A stretch of DNA of 42,500 nt from Candidatus Atribacteria bacterium. GTDB taxonomy: Bacteria > Atribacterota > Phoenicimicrobiia > Phoenicimicrobiales > Stramentimicrobiaceae. Positions 16,708-25,757 of the stretch are shown piece after piece. The notes under the pieces were generated by a model. The model had not been told where the DNA came from, did not search any database, and saw only the letters and a list, made by a program, of their open reading frames with translations. Each line of letters opens with the position of its first letter. Position 1 is the first letter of the stretch. A program made the translations under genes and the position numbers. The stretch lies in NCBI GenBank assembly GCA_018402425.1, contig JAGYIZ010000016.1:1-42500 (forward strand), read 5' to 3'.

Positions 16708-17226
16708 ATGAGCAATTCACAAAAAATAGCTATTTTGGCTGAGCAATTATATGAAGATCAGGAATTATGGTATCCCTACTATCGATTAAAAGAAGCAGGG
16801 TATGATGTTAAAATTGTAGGACCTGAAAAAAAGACCTATTATAGTAAGCATCAACATCCTGTACTTGCTGATTTATCTATAGATGAAACCAGAGCAGAAG
16901 ATTTTGTTGGGGTAGTCATTCCGGGCGGGTATGCTCCGGACCACATGAGGCGTTCTGCCAAGATGATCAGTTTTGTACGAAAGATATTTGAGAAAGATGG
17001 CCTGGTTGCAGCAATATGCCATGCTGGCTGGGTTCTTATTTCGGCAGGTATTCTAAATGATAAGGATGCCACTTGCTTTTTTTCAATTAAAGATGATTTG
17101 ATTAATGCCGGAGCTAATTATCTGGATCAGGAGGTAGTAGTAGATCATCATCTGGTAACATCCCGTTCACCCAGGGATCTGCCGGCTTACCTACCTGCTA
17201 TTCTAAAAGTATTAAATGAATTATAA
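16708..17226 (+). CDS. PfpI/DJ-1 family protein (class I glutamine amidotransferase-like)
   Basis: A 172-residue cytoplasmic protein of the DJ-1/PfpI superfamily (YhbO-like; reported roles are protease, chaperone or deglycase, and still debated). The nucleophile elbow is AAICHAGWVL, with Cys followed by His. The conserved Glu is in YEDQELWYP near the N-terminus, and the GYAPDHMRR motif is typical of the intracellular protease branch. The end, SRSPRDLPAYLPAILKVL, is also characteristic. AAGGAGGAGG precedes the ATG. It follows tRNA-Pro and is 38 bases from the next gene. Confidence 0.92.
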   Translation: MSNSQKIAILAEQLYEDQELWYPYYRLKEAGYDVKIVGPEKKTYYSKHQHPVLADLSIDETRAEDFVGVVIPGGYAPDHMRRSAKMISFVRKIFEKDGLVAAICHAGWVLISAGILNDKDATCFFSIKDDLINAGANYLDQEVVVDHHLVTSRSPRDLPAYLPAILKVLNEL

Positions 17227-17264
17227 TAATTAAACATTTAGAATAAATACAGGTTATATAAAAA

Positions 17265-17939
17265 ATGCGAAGAATAATATTAGTGGTATTACCTTACAGT
17301 ATTTTATGCCTGCTCACATTACTTATGAGTATAATATGGTGGCCAACTGATGGTGGTTGGGTACAGTTGACTAACTCCTGGATAGCCTTATTTTTTATTT
17401 CTTCTTTTTGTGCTATTTTTTTATTTCAGGAAGAATTTTATCATTTTTTCGATCAACATGTTAAAAACATTTTTTTTGCTCCCGGTGGACCGCTGCAAAG
17501 ACATAGGGATTTACCTGAAATAATTAAAGATGATCAAAAATTTCAAGAAATGATTTCCGGAACAGTTATGGCTTGGATGGAAAAAGTAAACTTTGAAAAG
17601 GAAGAGAAAAAATTACAAGAGAATGATATTTCTCAGTCTCTAGAGCAATATAAAAAGGCTAAGAAAGAGAATATCAAGTGGTTATTCCTTTTTGCCGATT
17701 GTTTTTTAGTAAAGCAAAGCAAGGATGTTTTGTACGAAATATATGAGAGGCATTATGTAACAGAACAGATTTTTAATGAGATGGCTGAGGATATAATCAT
17801 AGATGAAAAGGAATCAGAAGCTATTCTGGAAATATTAAGACATCTTAAATTTATCAAAAGACAAGAAGATGAGATTATTATTACTGAAACAGGCTCTGCC
17901 TACTGCGGCTACCTGGAGCAGACAATTTATAAGAAATAG
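17265..17939 (+). CDS. Membrane-anchored protein of unknown function
   Basis: I do not recognise this 224-residue protein. Two hydrophobic helices (about residues 3-25 and 37-57) are followed by a long charged cytoplasmic part with coiled-coil-like stretches (FEKEEKKLQENDISQSLEQYKKAKKE in pieces). The last 60 residues (ESEAILEILRHLKFIKRQ followed by ITETGSAYCGYLEQ) look like a winged-helix fold, but I cannot prove it. The start is the ATG at 17265 with only a weak ribosome site. It may be co-transcribed with the PfpI-like gene. The protein at 38269 has a similar plan. Confidence 0.6.
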   Translation: MRRIILVVLPYSILCLLTLLMSIIWWPTDGGWVQLTNSWIALFFISSFCAIFLFQEEFYHFFDQHVKNIFFAPGGPLQRHRDLPEIIKDDQKFQEMISGTVMAWMEKVNFEKEEKKLQENDISQSLEQYKKAKKENIKWLFLFADCFLVKQSKDVLYEIYERHYVTEQIFNEMAEDIIIDEKESEAILEILRHLKFIKRQEDEIIITETGSAYCGYLEQTIYKK

Positions 17940-18042
17940 AAAACTCAAAGACGCTACTTTAAGTCACCTTAGTTGCTCCTTGTTATACTACTTTGTTATA
18001 TTACATATATATAAATTGTAAATTAAGAGAAAAAAAACAAGA

Positions 18043-18152
18043 TTTATTTAACCATAAAAAGATTAAGATAAGCTAGATGACAATTTTTCACCTGAATTCC
18101 AAAGTTGGAAGTACTATTGCTTAAGAAATATTATAGCTGAAGGTTAAATAAA
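18043..18152. repeat. 110-bp MITE-like element with TTTATTTAACC inverted ends
   Basis: TTTATTTAACC (18043-18053) and its exact complement GGTTAAATAAA (18142-18152) bound an 88-base interior with no open frame. The same ends occur in the palindromes at 3551 and 9900, which have much shorter interiors. No clear target-site duplication is visible. The gap 17940-18311 contains no gene otherwise. Confidence 0.5.
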
Positions 18153-18311
18153 AAATCGAAAGAAAAAGAGCTAAAAAGTTAAACCCCTTTTAGAGGTTCT
18201 TAAAACATATGCAGGTGTAGGTATTATTACTATCCATTGTGGAAAGAAAATTTAATTATAATGAGTCTGATTAGATGTGTTAGGCGAAAAGGAATCTGAG
18301 TTTAATAAAAT

Positions 18312-18692
18312 ATGAATATTTTACCGTTTCTACACATTTTTGCTTTGGTTTTATTCCTACCTGTTAATATTTTTACTATGGAAAGATACAAAATCGTTAC
18401 TTAATAGAGTTTGTGCTGCCTTTCTTGCCTGTTTTGCCCTATGGAGTTTTATGTTTATTTTTTCTATATATTCCCGGTACCTTAAAAAATACTGCGATAC
18501 TGTTTGATAATATTGCTTCTATAGGGTGGGTTGGTTTAGGATTCTTTGTGGTTTTGCTCTTATTTCGCAGAGAAAAGAAAAAGGTATTAGAACAAAGTTA
18601 TTTTATTTTCTTATTTTTATTCTGCCTTTATTGTTAATCTATAAAAAGTGAGATAAGTTTTTAACTGTAGATTATATTGTACAATCCTGGGG
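18312..18692 (+). pseudogene. Frameshifted 7TM N-terminus of the downstream PAS/GGDEF protein
   Basis: Successive frames from ATG 18312 give one membrane domain: MNILPFLHIFALVLFL, then LLIFLLWKDTKSLLNRVCAA and FLACFALWSFMFIFSIYSRY, then KNTAILFDNIASIGWVGLGF, then LPLLLIYKK, an in-frame TGA (18649), then DKFLTVDYIVQSWGWW. This resembles the 7TM input domain found on many PAS histidine kinases and GGDEF proteins (hisKA_7TM type). At least four indels and one stop separate the pieces. Joined to the intact frame starting near 18693, it would restore a full-length receptor. Confidence 0.65.
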
Positions 18693-21479
18693 GTGGTGGG
18701 TATTTGGTCAGATTCAATATGGCCTTACCTTTTCTATTTCTATTATCTTTCTTTTACAGGGATAGGACTTTATTTAATTTATAATTTCGGTAGAAAAACT
18801 AAAGAACCATCCAAAATAAATCAGGCAAAAATAATCTTTATTACCGCGCTAATTTCCCTTATTCTCAGCACCTTAGTTGAAGTAGTGTTTCCGGAATTGG
18901 AAATAGTTAAGTTGCCTTCCCTGGCAAACGTGATTACTCTCATCTGGGCAAGTGGATTGGTTTACGCTATAGTAAAGTATAAATTTATGGTTATTACCCC
19001 GGTTGTTGCGGCTGAGAAGATTATCTCTACCATGACCGATGCTTTGATATTGCTGGACATAGAAGGGAATGTGGCTGCTATTAACGAAGCCATGCTGGAT
19101 TTATCCGGATACCAAGAGGATGAGCTAAAAGGAAAATCAGTTGAGATATTCTTTAGAGAGAAAGATTTTAAAAGTATCTTACTGGATAAGGCTATCAAAA
19201 AAGAAGCGATTAGAAATTATGAACTTTACTTTAAAACAAAGGCAGGGAACAATATTTCGGTACTTTTTTCCAGTTCTACTATATCCAATGAAGTTGGAGA
19301 CCTGATAGGTATTATTTGTATAATCAAGGATATCACCAGTCTTAAAAAGTCAGAGGAAATTTTACGACAAAGTCAGGAAGAAGCTAACAGTTTATTTCAG
19401 AACAGTCCACTAGCAGGAGTATATCATGACGAAAATGGTCTTATCTTGAATGTTAATTATAAGTTTACAAAATTGTTTGGTTATTCCCTAAAGGAGATTA
19501 AAGGTAGAAATATCAATGAGGGTATGATTTTCCCGGATGATAAGACAATCGATGAGAGTAAATATTTAACCCAATTAACAATAGCAGGGAAAGATATTGA
19601 ATATGAGACTATTAGAAAAAAGAAAGATGGTACTCTGGTTCCGGTTATAATTACTGTAGCTTCAATCATCAGACAAGAAGAAAAGAAAAAAGTCATTGCT
19701 TTTTATCAAGACAGAACCATATATAAAGAGGCTTTAGAAAAAATAACTGAAAGTGAAAAGAAGTATCGCACACTTTTTGATAATATGCCTGTAGCCTATT
19801 ATCAGTCTGATAACAAAGGCAATATGCTAATCATGAATCCTGCAGGTGTTAAGTTACTTGAATTTCAATCACTTGATGAAATAATTGGGAAAAACCTGGC
19901 TAGAGAATTATATTATAGACCGGAAGATAGGAAAAAATTTTTAGAGTTATTAGAGAATAAACAGGGAAAAATAAAAGATTATGAAGTTGTATTGAAAAAT
20001 AAAAATGGAAAATCTGTGATAGTATCTACTAACAGTCAATATTATTACAATGAAGCTGGAGATATTGCAGGAGTAGAGGGTATTTTTGTAGACATCACAG
20101 AACGGAAACGCAATGAAAAGATACAAGAAGTTTTAAATTATATTGCTAAAATTGCCAATTCATCCATCTCTCTTTCCCGACTTTATCGAATTATCCATCA
20201 GCAGTTGGGTACCCTTGTTGATGCAACAAATTTTTATATTGCTTTATTGAACAGGGAAGAAAATAAAGTATATTTTCCTTATAATACCAATAAAAATAAA
20301 TGTGAATATCAGCCCAGGTCTTTTAGTCAGCATTCATTGAATACAGTTGTTCTTAATACTGGCAAGTCATTTTTAGTAACCTCTGATATGATTAAGGAAA
20401 ATGCACAATTTCAGAAATATAAAGAATGGTTTGGTAGTTTCCGTAAGGCCTGGTTGGGTGTACCGCTCAATATTAAAGAAGAGACTATTGGAGCCCTTGT
20501 TGTTCAGAATTATTCTGATCCGGATTGTTATTCTAGAAAAGATATTCTGCTATTGGAATTTATTTCTTCCCAAATATCTATTGCAATTAAACGAAAATTA
20601 GATGAAGAAGCTTTGCGTAAAAGTCAACAAGAATTTGCCAATCTCTTTCGGAACAATCCGGAGGCAACTGTCTATACCGATGAGAAAGGAAATGTTATTA
20701 ATGTTAATTCCAGGTTTACTGAACTTTTCGGCTATTCTCTTGCTGAAATGAAAGGAAATAATATTGACTCTGGCTTAATTCAACCTCCTGACTTGATAGG
20801 AGAAGCAAAAGAGTTGACCCAAAAGGGCATAAGCAAAGACTATGTAGGAATAGAAACGGTTCGAAAGAAAAAAGACGGTACTATAGTCCCAGTCTATATC
20901 AGTGCTTCTCCAATAATTGTTAATAATAGCCCCAAGGGTACTATTGCAGTATATTATGATATTTCAGAGAGAAAAGAAGCAGAAGAACAATTAAGAAGGC
21001 TGGTGCGTGTTGATACTTTAACCGGTTGTTATAACCGAAGATATGGCCTGGAGCTACTCGATAGGCAGATAAAATTATCACATCGCAATCAGTCTCCTCT
21101 CTTACTGGCTTTTCTTGATATTGATAATTTTAAGTATATTAATGATAATTATGGCCATTCAGAAGGAGACATATTGTTAAAACAAGTTGCCAGACTATTT
21201 GATAGGACGTTTAGGGAAGTCGATATTGTCTGCCGTTTAGGAGGGGATGAATTTTTGATAATATTTCCAGACAGTTCTTTAATAGAGGCTCCATTGATAA
21301 GGGAACGTCTTAAAGAGAATATTCTACAGTTAAATAGTGAGAGAAAAAAAGACTTTCAGCTGAAAATTAGTATGGGATTTTCCGAATATTTACCTGATAA
21401 ACCAGAGAGCCTGGATGAACTGATAAGCATTGCTGACCAGAGGATGTATGAGGAGAAAAGAAAAAATAAAAAAAATTAA
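18693..21479 (+). CDS. PAS/GAF-domain diguanylate cyclase (GGDEF), N-terminus damaged
   Basis: The intact frame encodes 928 residues. It has two or three membrane helices (about 9-30, 46-65, 78-98), which are the end of a broken 7TM domain, then PAS domains (about 107-220, 228-345, 350-475), a GAF domain (about 478-640), a fourth PAS (645-765) and a GGDEF domain (770-928). The active motif GGDEF (850-854) is intact, with an inhibitory RxxD site (841-844) five residues before it, so an active, feedback-regulated cyclase making c-di-GMP from GTP is expected. PAS2 and PAS4 are similar to each other. GTG 18693 is only the first possible start; the true start may be 18312 if the upstream indels are errors. 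Confidence 0.85.
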   Translation: MVGIWSDSIWPYLFYFYYLSFTGIGLYLIYNFGRKTKEPSKINQAKIIFITALISLILSTLVEVVFPELEIVKLPSLANVITLIWASGLVYAIVKYKFMVITPVVAAEKIISTMTDALILLDIEGNVAAINEAMLDLSGYQEDELKGKSVEIFFREKDFKSILLDKAIKKEAIRNYELYFKTKAGNNISVLFSSSTISNEVGDLIGIICIIKDITSLKKSEEILRQSQEEANSLFQNSPLAGVYHDENGLILNVNYKFTKLFGYSLKEIKGRNINEGMIFPDDKTIDESKYLTQLTIAGKDIEYETIRKKKDGTLVPVIITVASIIRQEEKKKVIAFYQDRTIYKEALEKITESEKKYRTLFDNMPVAYYQSDNKGNMLIMNPAGVKLLEFQSLDEIIGKNLARELYYRPEDRKKFLELLENKQGKIKDYEVVLKNKNGKSVIVSTNSQYYYNEAGDIAGVEGIFVDITERKRNEKIQEVLNYIAKIANSSISLSRLYRIIHQQLGTLVDATNFYIALLNREENKVYFPYNTNKNKCEYQPRSFSQHSLNTVVLNTGKSFLVTSDMIKENAQFQKYKEWFGSFRKAWLGVPLNIKEETIGALVVQNYSDPDCYSRKDILLLEFISSQISIAIKRKLDEEALRKSQQEFANLFRNNPEATVYTDEKGNVINVNSRFTELFGYSLAEMKGNNIDSGLIQPPDLIGEAKELTQKGISKDYVGIETVRKKKDGTIVPVYISASPIIVNNSPKGTIAVYYDISERKEAEEQLRRLVRVDTLTGCYNRRYGLELLDRQIKLSHRNQSPLLLAFLDIDNFKYINDNYGHSEGDILLKQVARLFDRTFREVDIVCRLGGDEFLIIFPDSSLIEAPLIRERLKENILQLNSERKKDFQLKISMGFSEYLPDKPESLDELISIADQRMYEEKRKNKKN

Positions 21480-21558
21480 CAATATTATCTTCTGATTTTT
21501 ATCTAAATCAGTGTTTTCGATATTTTAATATTGTTCTGTTTTAAAAACCCGCTTAAGA

Positions 21559-21567
21559 TGTTATAAT
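21559..21567 (+). promoter_or_regulatory. Extended -10 promoter candidate for the kinase-regulator operon
   Basis: TGTTATAAT fits an extended -10 element (TGnTATAAT), 125 bases before the kinase start. No good -35 is seen. The 212-base gap 21480-21691 has no other feature. Confidence 0.35.
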
Positions 21568-21691
21568 GTTCAAGTTTAAAATTAAATTTCTTTGATTAAC
21601 TATTATTATATTAGAGAATCCAAACATTAATTTCATTATCCAATTTAAAACAGAATCAATGTCTATTATTATCATAAGGGAGAAGTAAGAA

Positions 21692-23146
21692 GTGCTCAAG
21701 AGTTTTAGCAAAACATTAGTAGTAAATTTATTAATAACTTTTTCTCTTAATGTGTTAGCAACAGTTCTATCTTTACTGATTCAGCATTTTGGGTTTACTG
21801 AAGTTAATTTTGTAGTGGTATATATATTATCTGTCCTGTTAACATCACGTTACACAAAAGGATATGTTTATGGAATAATAGCGTCAGTTCTTTCCATGCT
21901 ATCCTTTAATTTCTTTTTTACAGAGCCCAAGTATACATTTAATGTGAATGATACTACCTATATTTTTACTTTTATGGTAATTTTACTTGCTGCAATTCTA
22001 ACGAGTGCCCTGACCAGTAAGCTAATATACTCTAAAGAACTCGCAGATAAACGAAAAGAACAGGCACAGACTTTATATAGAATAACCAGTTCACTCACAA
22101 AACCAGGAGGTATTATTGATGTTGCTGCAGTTTCAGTAAAATGCCTGGCAGATCTTTTTGGGTGCACTGTAATATTTATAGTAATAAATAATAAAGATAA
22201 TACCGTACAGGAAATTGCCCCTTCAGTATCTGGATATGGTACTACTATGAAGACATTAAATGCGGATAAAATCAAGACGATAGTGAAGGAACATTACTCA
22301 TTTCCTATTATTGTTCGGGAGAACTACGCAGGCTATGTTTGTTTGCCAATGAGATTAAAAGAAATGAAGAAAGAAAATCAATTTCTTTTAGATTCAGTTA
22401 TTATGCAGATTACCATTGCAGTACAGCGGGAAATACTTACAGCTGAAAAAGAATCCGCAAAGGCGGAAACGGAAAGGGAGAGATTTAAAAGTAATCTATT
22501 GAGAGCTATTTCTCATGATTTAAGAACACCACTAACTGGTATTGTTGGGTCAGCAGAAATGCTATTGCAAAACCTAAAAGATCAAGAGAATATAAAATTT
22601 GTCCAGGATATATTTGAAGATTCAGGATGGCTAATTCGTTTGGTTGAAAATATTTTGAATTTAACCAGGATTCAAGAGGGTAGATTAGCAATCAATATTC
22701 AATCCGAAGCAGTGGAAGAAGTGGTAGCAGAGGCAGTAAATCGTGTTTCCAAACATGCTCCCAATCATAATATTGCAGTTTCTATACCGAATGATGTGGT
22801 TTTTGTTCCTATGGACGGCAGATTAATCAGACAGGTCCTTATTAATCTAATTGATAATGCAATAAAACATACTACTCCTTCAGAAAATATTAATGTATCT
22901 GTTAGATTAGTGAATAAAAGAGTCTGTTTTGAAGTTTCTGATAGTGGCACTGGAATAAACCCGGAAGATTTGCCAAAAATTTTTGATATGTTTTTTATAG
23001 TACCTAATTACCATACAGATGCAAAACCCGGAATTGGTTTAGGGCTATCAATTTGCAAGGCAATTATTGACTTTCATGAAGGTGAAATTATGGCTGAAAA
23101 TAATAGAGAAAAAGGTGCTACATTCCGATTTTTTCTTAATATTTAA
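21692..23146 (+). CDS. KdpD-like sensor histidine kinase lacking the N-terminal KdpD domain
   Basis: It corresponds to the C-terminal half of KdpD: four membrane helices (DUF4118, about residues 10-110, with SRYTKGYVYGIIASVLSML and FNFFFTEPKYTF), a GAF-like region (130-245), a phosphoacceptor domain with His275 in ISHDLRTPL, and an ATPase domain with N-box LIDNAIKHT, DSGTGI and GIGLGLSICKAI. The roughly 380-residue N-terminal KdpD/USP part, which binds ligands such as c-di-AMP in some species, is absent. The start is GTG with GGGAG upstream. It is followed by its regulator after 14 bases. Membrane potassium or turgor sensing is inferred from family and neighbours. Confidence 0.88.
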   Translation: MLKSFSKTLVVNLLITFSLNVLATVLSLLIQHFGFTEVNFVVVYILSVLLTSRYTKGYVYGIIASVLSMLSFNFFFTEPKYTFNVNDTTYIFTFMVILLAAILTSALTSKLIYSKELADKRKEQAQTLYRITSSLTKPGGIIDVAAVSVKCLADLFGCTVIFIVINNKDNTVQEIAPSVSGYGTTMKTLNADKIKTIVKEHYSFPIIVRENYAGYVCLPMRLKEMKKENQFLLDSVIMQITIAVQREILTAEKESAKAETERERFKSNLLRAISHDLRTPLTGIVGSAEMLLQNLKDQENIKFVQDIFEDSGWLIRLVENILNLTRIQEGRLAINIQSEAVEEVVAEAVNRVSKHAPNHNIAVSIPNDVVFVPMDGRLIRQVLINLIDNAIKHTTPSENINVSVRLVNKRVCFEVSDSGTGINPEDLPKIFDMFFIVPNYHTDAKPGIGLGLSICKAIIDFHEGEIMAENNREKGATFRFFLNI

Positions 23147-23160
23147 GGGGGATAATTAGC

Positions 23161-23850
23161 ATGGGAATGCTATTTTTAATAGTTGAAGACGATAAGCAAA
23201 TACGTAAATTTATCAACTTCTCTCTTAGATCACAGGATTATAATTGTATAGAGGCAGCAACAGGCAAAGAAGCAATGAAGTGTATATCTACTAAGGATCC
23301 TGCAGCTATTATCCTGGATTTGGGGTTACCTGATATGGATGGAATAGATATCATAAAACAGGTACGTGAGTTTTCCAATATTCCGATTGTTGTTGTATCA
23401 GCACGTGATCAGGATAACGAAAAGGTTGAAGCATTGGATGCCGGGGCTGACGATTATCTTACAAAACCGTTTAGTATCAATGAGTTGCTGGCACGCATTC
23501 GGGTAGTTTTACGTCATAGTAGCAGTAATAAGAAAGAAGAAGCATCCGTTGTCTACAAAGTTGCTGATTTGGAAATTAATTTGGAAAAACATAAAGTAAC
23601 GATAGAAGGTCAGGAGATACATTTCACACCGATGGAATACAATGTTCTGACTTTGCTAGTGAGAAATTCTGGTAAAGTATTGACCCATAAATATATATTA
23701 AAGAAAGTGTGGGGTAGTTATTTAGATAGTGACGTACAGTCATTGCGAGTATTTATGGCTAATATAAGACGGAAACTCGAGAAAAACCCTGCAAAGCCTA
23801 GATATGTTTTTACGGAAGTCGGAATAGGATACCGATTCACTGAAGAGTAA
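23161..23850 (+). CDS. KdpE-like OmpR-family response regulator
   Basis: The receiver domain has Asp9-Asp11 acidic residues, phospho-acceptor Asp53 (ILDLGLPDMDG), and Lys102 in YLTKPF. A winged-helix output domain follows (about 130-229), ending in FTEVGIGYRF, as in KdpE. Length 229 matches KdpE. It is paired with the KdpD-like kinase, and a strong AAGGGGG site precedes the ATG. KdpE-type boxes stand just downstream, in front of the first trkH gene, so its likely target is potassium uptake by the Trk-type proteins rather than kdpFABC, which is not in the window. Confidence 0.9.
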   Translation: MGMLFLIVEDDKQIRKFINFSLRSQDYNCIEAATGKEAMKCISTKDPAAIILDLGLPDMDGIDIIKQVREFSNIPIVVVSARDQDNEKVEALDAGADDYLTKPFSINELLARIRVVLRHSSSNKKEEASVVYKVADLEINLEKHKVTIEGQEIHFTPMEYNVLTLLVRNSGKVLTHKYILKKVWGSYLDSDVQSLRVFMANIRRKLEKNPAKPRYVFTEVGIGYRFTEE

Positions 23851-23927
23851 TTCTATAATATTTTTTGGTTTTATAGAGAGTTAAAATGTGAACTGCATTT
23901 AGCAATATTTATTCTTATAGGTGTTTA

Positions 23928-23991
23928 TTTATACAATCTTTATATAAATAACTAAAGATTTATACCTTCTTTATAAGATCCTCGATATAAT
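23928..23991 (+). promoter_or_regulatory. Two KdpE-type boxes and a -10 element ahead of the first trkH gene
   Basis: TTTATA-CAATC-TTTATA (23928-23944) and TTTATA-CCTTC-TTTATA (23959-23975) each have an 11-base period and are 31 bases, or three helical turns, apart. The E. coli KdpE site is TTTATACTTTTTTTACA, the same half-site and period. A TATAAT (23986-23991) follows the second box, and the box covers where a -35 would be, as in activator-dependent promoters. The KdpE-like gene ends 77 bases upstream. Confidence 0.7.
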
Positions 23992-24036
23992 GCTGAGGTG
24001 TAAAAACAAAGAAAATCGAGGTATTTATCTTATAAA
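23970..24036 (+). promoter_or_regulatory. Long inverted repeat enclosing the trkH ribosome site
   Basis: TTTATAAGAT (23970-23979) plus CCTCGAT (23980-23986) is complementary to ATCGAGG (24015-24021) plus ATCTTATAAA (24027-24036), with a five-base bulge. The right arm covers the only Shine-Dalgarno-like GAGG and the A of the start codon. CCTC could instead pair with another GAGG at 23995-23998. It may be an RNA switch if transcription starts upstream, or a DNA operator if it starts after the TATAAT. Confidence 0.45.
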
Positions 24037-25481
24037 TGAATTTTAAAGTAGTTGGAAACATGTTAGGTAAATTGTTGATGTATTTAAGTGCATTAATGAT
24101 TTTTCCTCTCTTATTTGCCTTTTACTATAATGAAAAAAGCTCAGTCAGCGCTTTTATATGGTCTATTATTATTACTTTTTTAGTTGGCTTTATCTTACAT
24201 AAAATATGCCCATTTAAAAATTCCATTGGTAATAAAGAAAGCTATATCATTGCTACTCTTGGCTGGGTATTTGTTTCAGGATTCAGTACCCTCCCCTTTC
24301 TTTTTAGCAAAACCATTCCTAAATTTCTTGACGCATATTTTGAATGCATGTCTGGATATACCGCAACAGGAGCTACTATTTTAACCGAGATTGAATCAAA
24401 TTCTCTTTCTGTTTTGCTCTGGCGAAATGAAACTCAATGGATTGGAGGGATGGGGATCATTCTCTTAGTTGTGGCTTTATTGCCTATGCTTGGAGTAGGT
24501 GGAATGAGGTTGGTCAAATCTGAATTTCCTGGATTTGAACTTGATAAAATAAAACCAAGAATAGTTGAAACGGCTAAAACCATATGGTTAATCTATATTT
24601 TTATTACTCTGGGAGAAATCATATGTTTGTATTTATTTGGCATGCCTTTATTTGATTCTATAATAAACACATTTGGCACTGTTCCCACAGGAGGATTTAA
24701 CCACAAAAATATCAGTATTGCTTATTATGATAATGTTGTTTTTGAAGTCATAATTATTATATTTATGTTTATCTCAGCTGTTAATTTTAGTTTGCATTAT
24801 AAATTTTTTCACGGAGATAGAAAGATATATCTTAAAAATCAGGAATTTACATTTTTTGTCTCTATAGTTTTAATTTCAACTTTATTAGTAGCTTTAGAAC
24901 TTAGATTTTCTATCTATGATTCTCTGCTTAGTGCTTTAAGGTATGCTTCTTTCCAGGTTGTTTCAATAGTTACAACAACTGGATTTGTAAATACAGATTA
25001 TGGTATTTGGCCTCATTTTTCACAATTAGTATTGGTTTTATTGATGTTTCTGGGTGGCTGTGTTGGGTCTACTGCCGGAGCCATTAAAAGTGTTCGGATG
25101 TTATTGCTTCTAAAACAATTAAAACAGAGTTTTGATAAATTATTACACCCAAATGCGATTATTCCTATACGATTAGGAGGAAAAGTAATTTCTGATGATA
25201 TCATGCAAAGCATTAGATCTTTTTTCCTTCTTTATATTTTTGTTTTTATTATAGGGGTATTTATTATTACTGCAACGGGATTAGATATTACCACTGCAAT
25301 AGGGGCTGTCGCTGCTACCCTGGGAGGCGTAGGTCCTGGTGTTGGCTTAGTTGGCCCTGCAGAGAACTATGCTTTTATTTCGTCTATTGGTAAGATTACA
25401 TTGATTATCTGTATGCTTTTAGGACGTTTGGAAATTTATACTGTTTTAGTCTTGCTTGTGCCGGAATTTTGGAAAAAATAA
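24036..25481 (+). CDS. TrkH-type potassium uptake membrane subunit, copy 1
   Basis: A 481-residue TrkH/KtrB-superfamily transporter with about ten membrane helices and four pore-loop repeats. The filter glycines lie in TATGAT, VPTGGF, TTTGF and VGPGVG. The conserved ETQWIGGMGIILLVVALLPMLG and GGCVGSTAGAIKSVR are seen. It is a close tandem paralogue of the gene at 26191, sharing the start (M-FKVV), end (VPEFWKK) and length. It needs a TrkA-type RCK partner, of which only a remnant is nearby. It is preceded by KdpE-type boxes and a hairpin over its start. Whether it carries K+ or Na+ cannot be proved from sequence. Confidence 0.92.
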   Translation: MNFKVVGNMLGKLLMYLSALMIFPLLFAFYYNEKSSVSAFIWSIIITFLVGFILHKICPFKNSIGNKESYIIATLGWVFVSGFSTLPFLFSKTIPKFLDAYFECMSGYTATGATILTEIESNSLSVLLWRNETQWIGGMGIILLVVALLPMLGVGGMRLVKSEFPGFELDKIKPRIVETAKTIWLIYIFITLGEIICLYLFGMPLFDSIINTFGTVPTGGFNHKNISIAYYDNVVFEVIIIIFMFISAVNFSLHYKFFHGDRKIYLKNQEFTFFVSIVLISTLLVALELRFSIYDSLLSALRYASFQVVSIVTTTGFVNTDYGIWPHFSQLVLVLLMFLGGCVGSTAGAIKSVRMLLLLKQLKQSFDKLLHPNAIIPIRLGGKVISDDIMQSIRSFFLLYIFVFIIGVFIITATGLDITTAIGAVAATLGGVGPGVGLVGPAENYAFISSIGKITLIICMLLGRLEIYTVLVLLVPEFWKK

Positions 25482-25728
25482 TAATCTCAGATATATTATT
25501 TTTTGCCCCCTGATTGACTAACTTCTTCCACAGTTAAAGAAATTACAATCTACCCTGTTTTATTATCAAAAAATCTAATCGAAGGCTAAAATATACCTCA
25601 AGTTGAAGAATACTCGAAACTGCTTTGAGGTTTTTGATTATAGCCGATAGAATATTGTAGCAAGTTAATGAATGATAAAGAACCTGCAATGTTGCAAATG
25701 TCTTGCTGCAATGGCTGCAATTATCATA

Positions 25729-25757
25729 TTGACAAAATTTTAAAAAGGGTATAAAAT
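25729..25757 (+). promoter_or_regulatory. Promoter candidate between the two trkH genes
   Basis: TTGACA (25729-25734) and TAAAAT (25752-25757) are 17 bases apart. Transcription from here would run through about 175 bases to the terminator at 25911-25941 and then into the trkA remnant and second trkH. The gap 25482-26019 holds no convincing gene. Confidence 0.5.

Noticed and set aside
18649-18651. TGA at a position where Trp would fit the 7TM domain, suggesting UGA recoding
   Set aside because: It lies inside a stretch with several frameshifts, and all intact genes here use TGG for Trp with TGA as a stop, so mutation or error is simpler.
20401-20601. Short open frame inside the PAS/GGDEF gene
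   Set aside because: It is an out-of-frame overlap with the GAF domain coding sequence.
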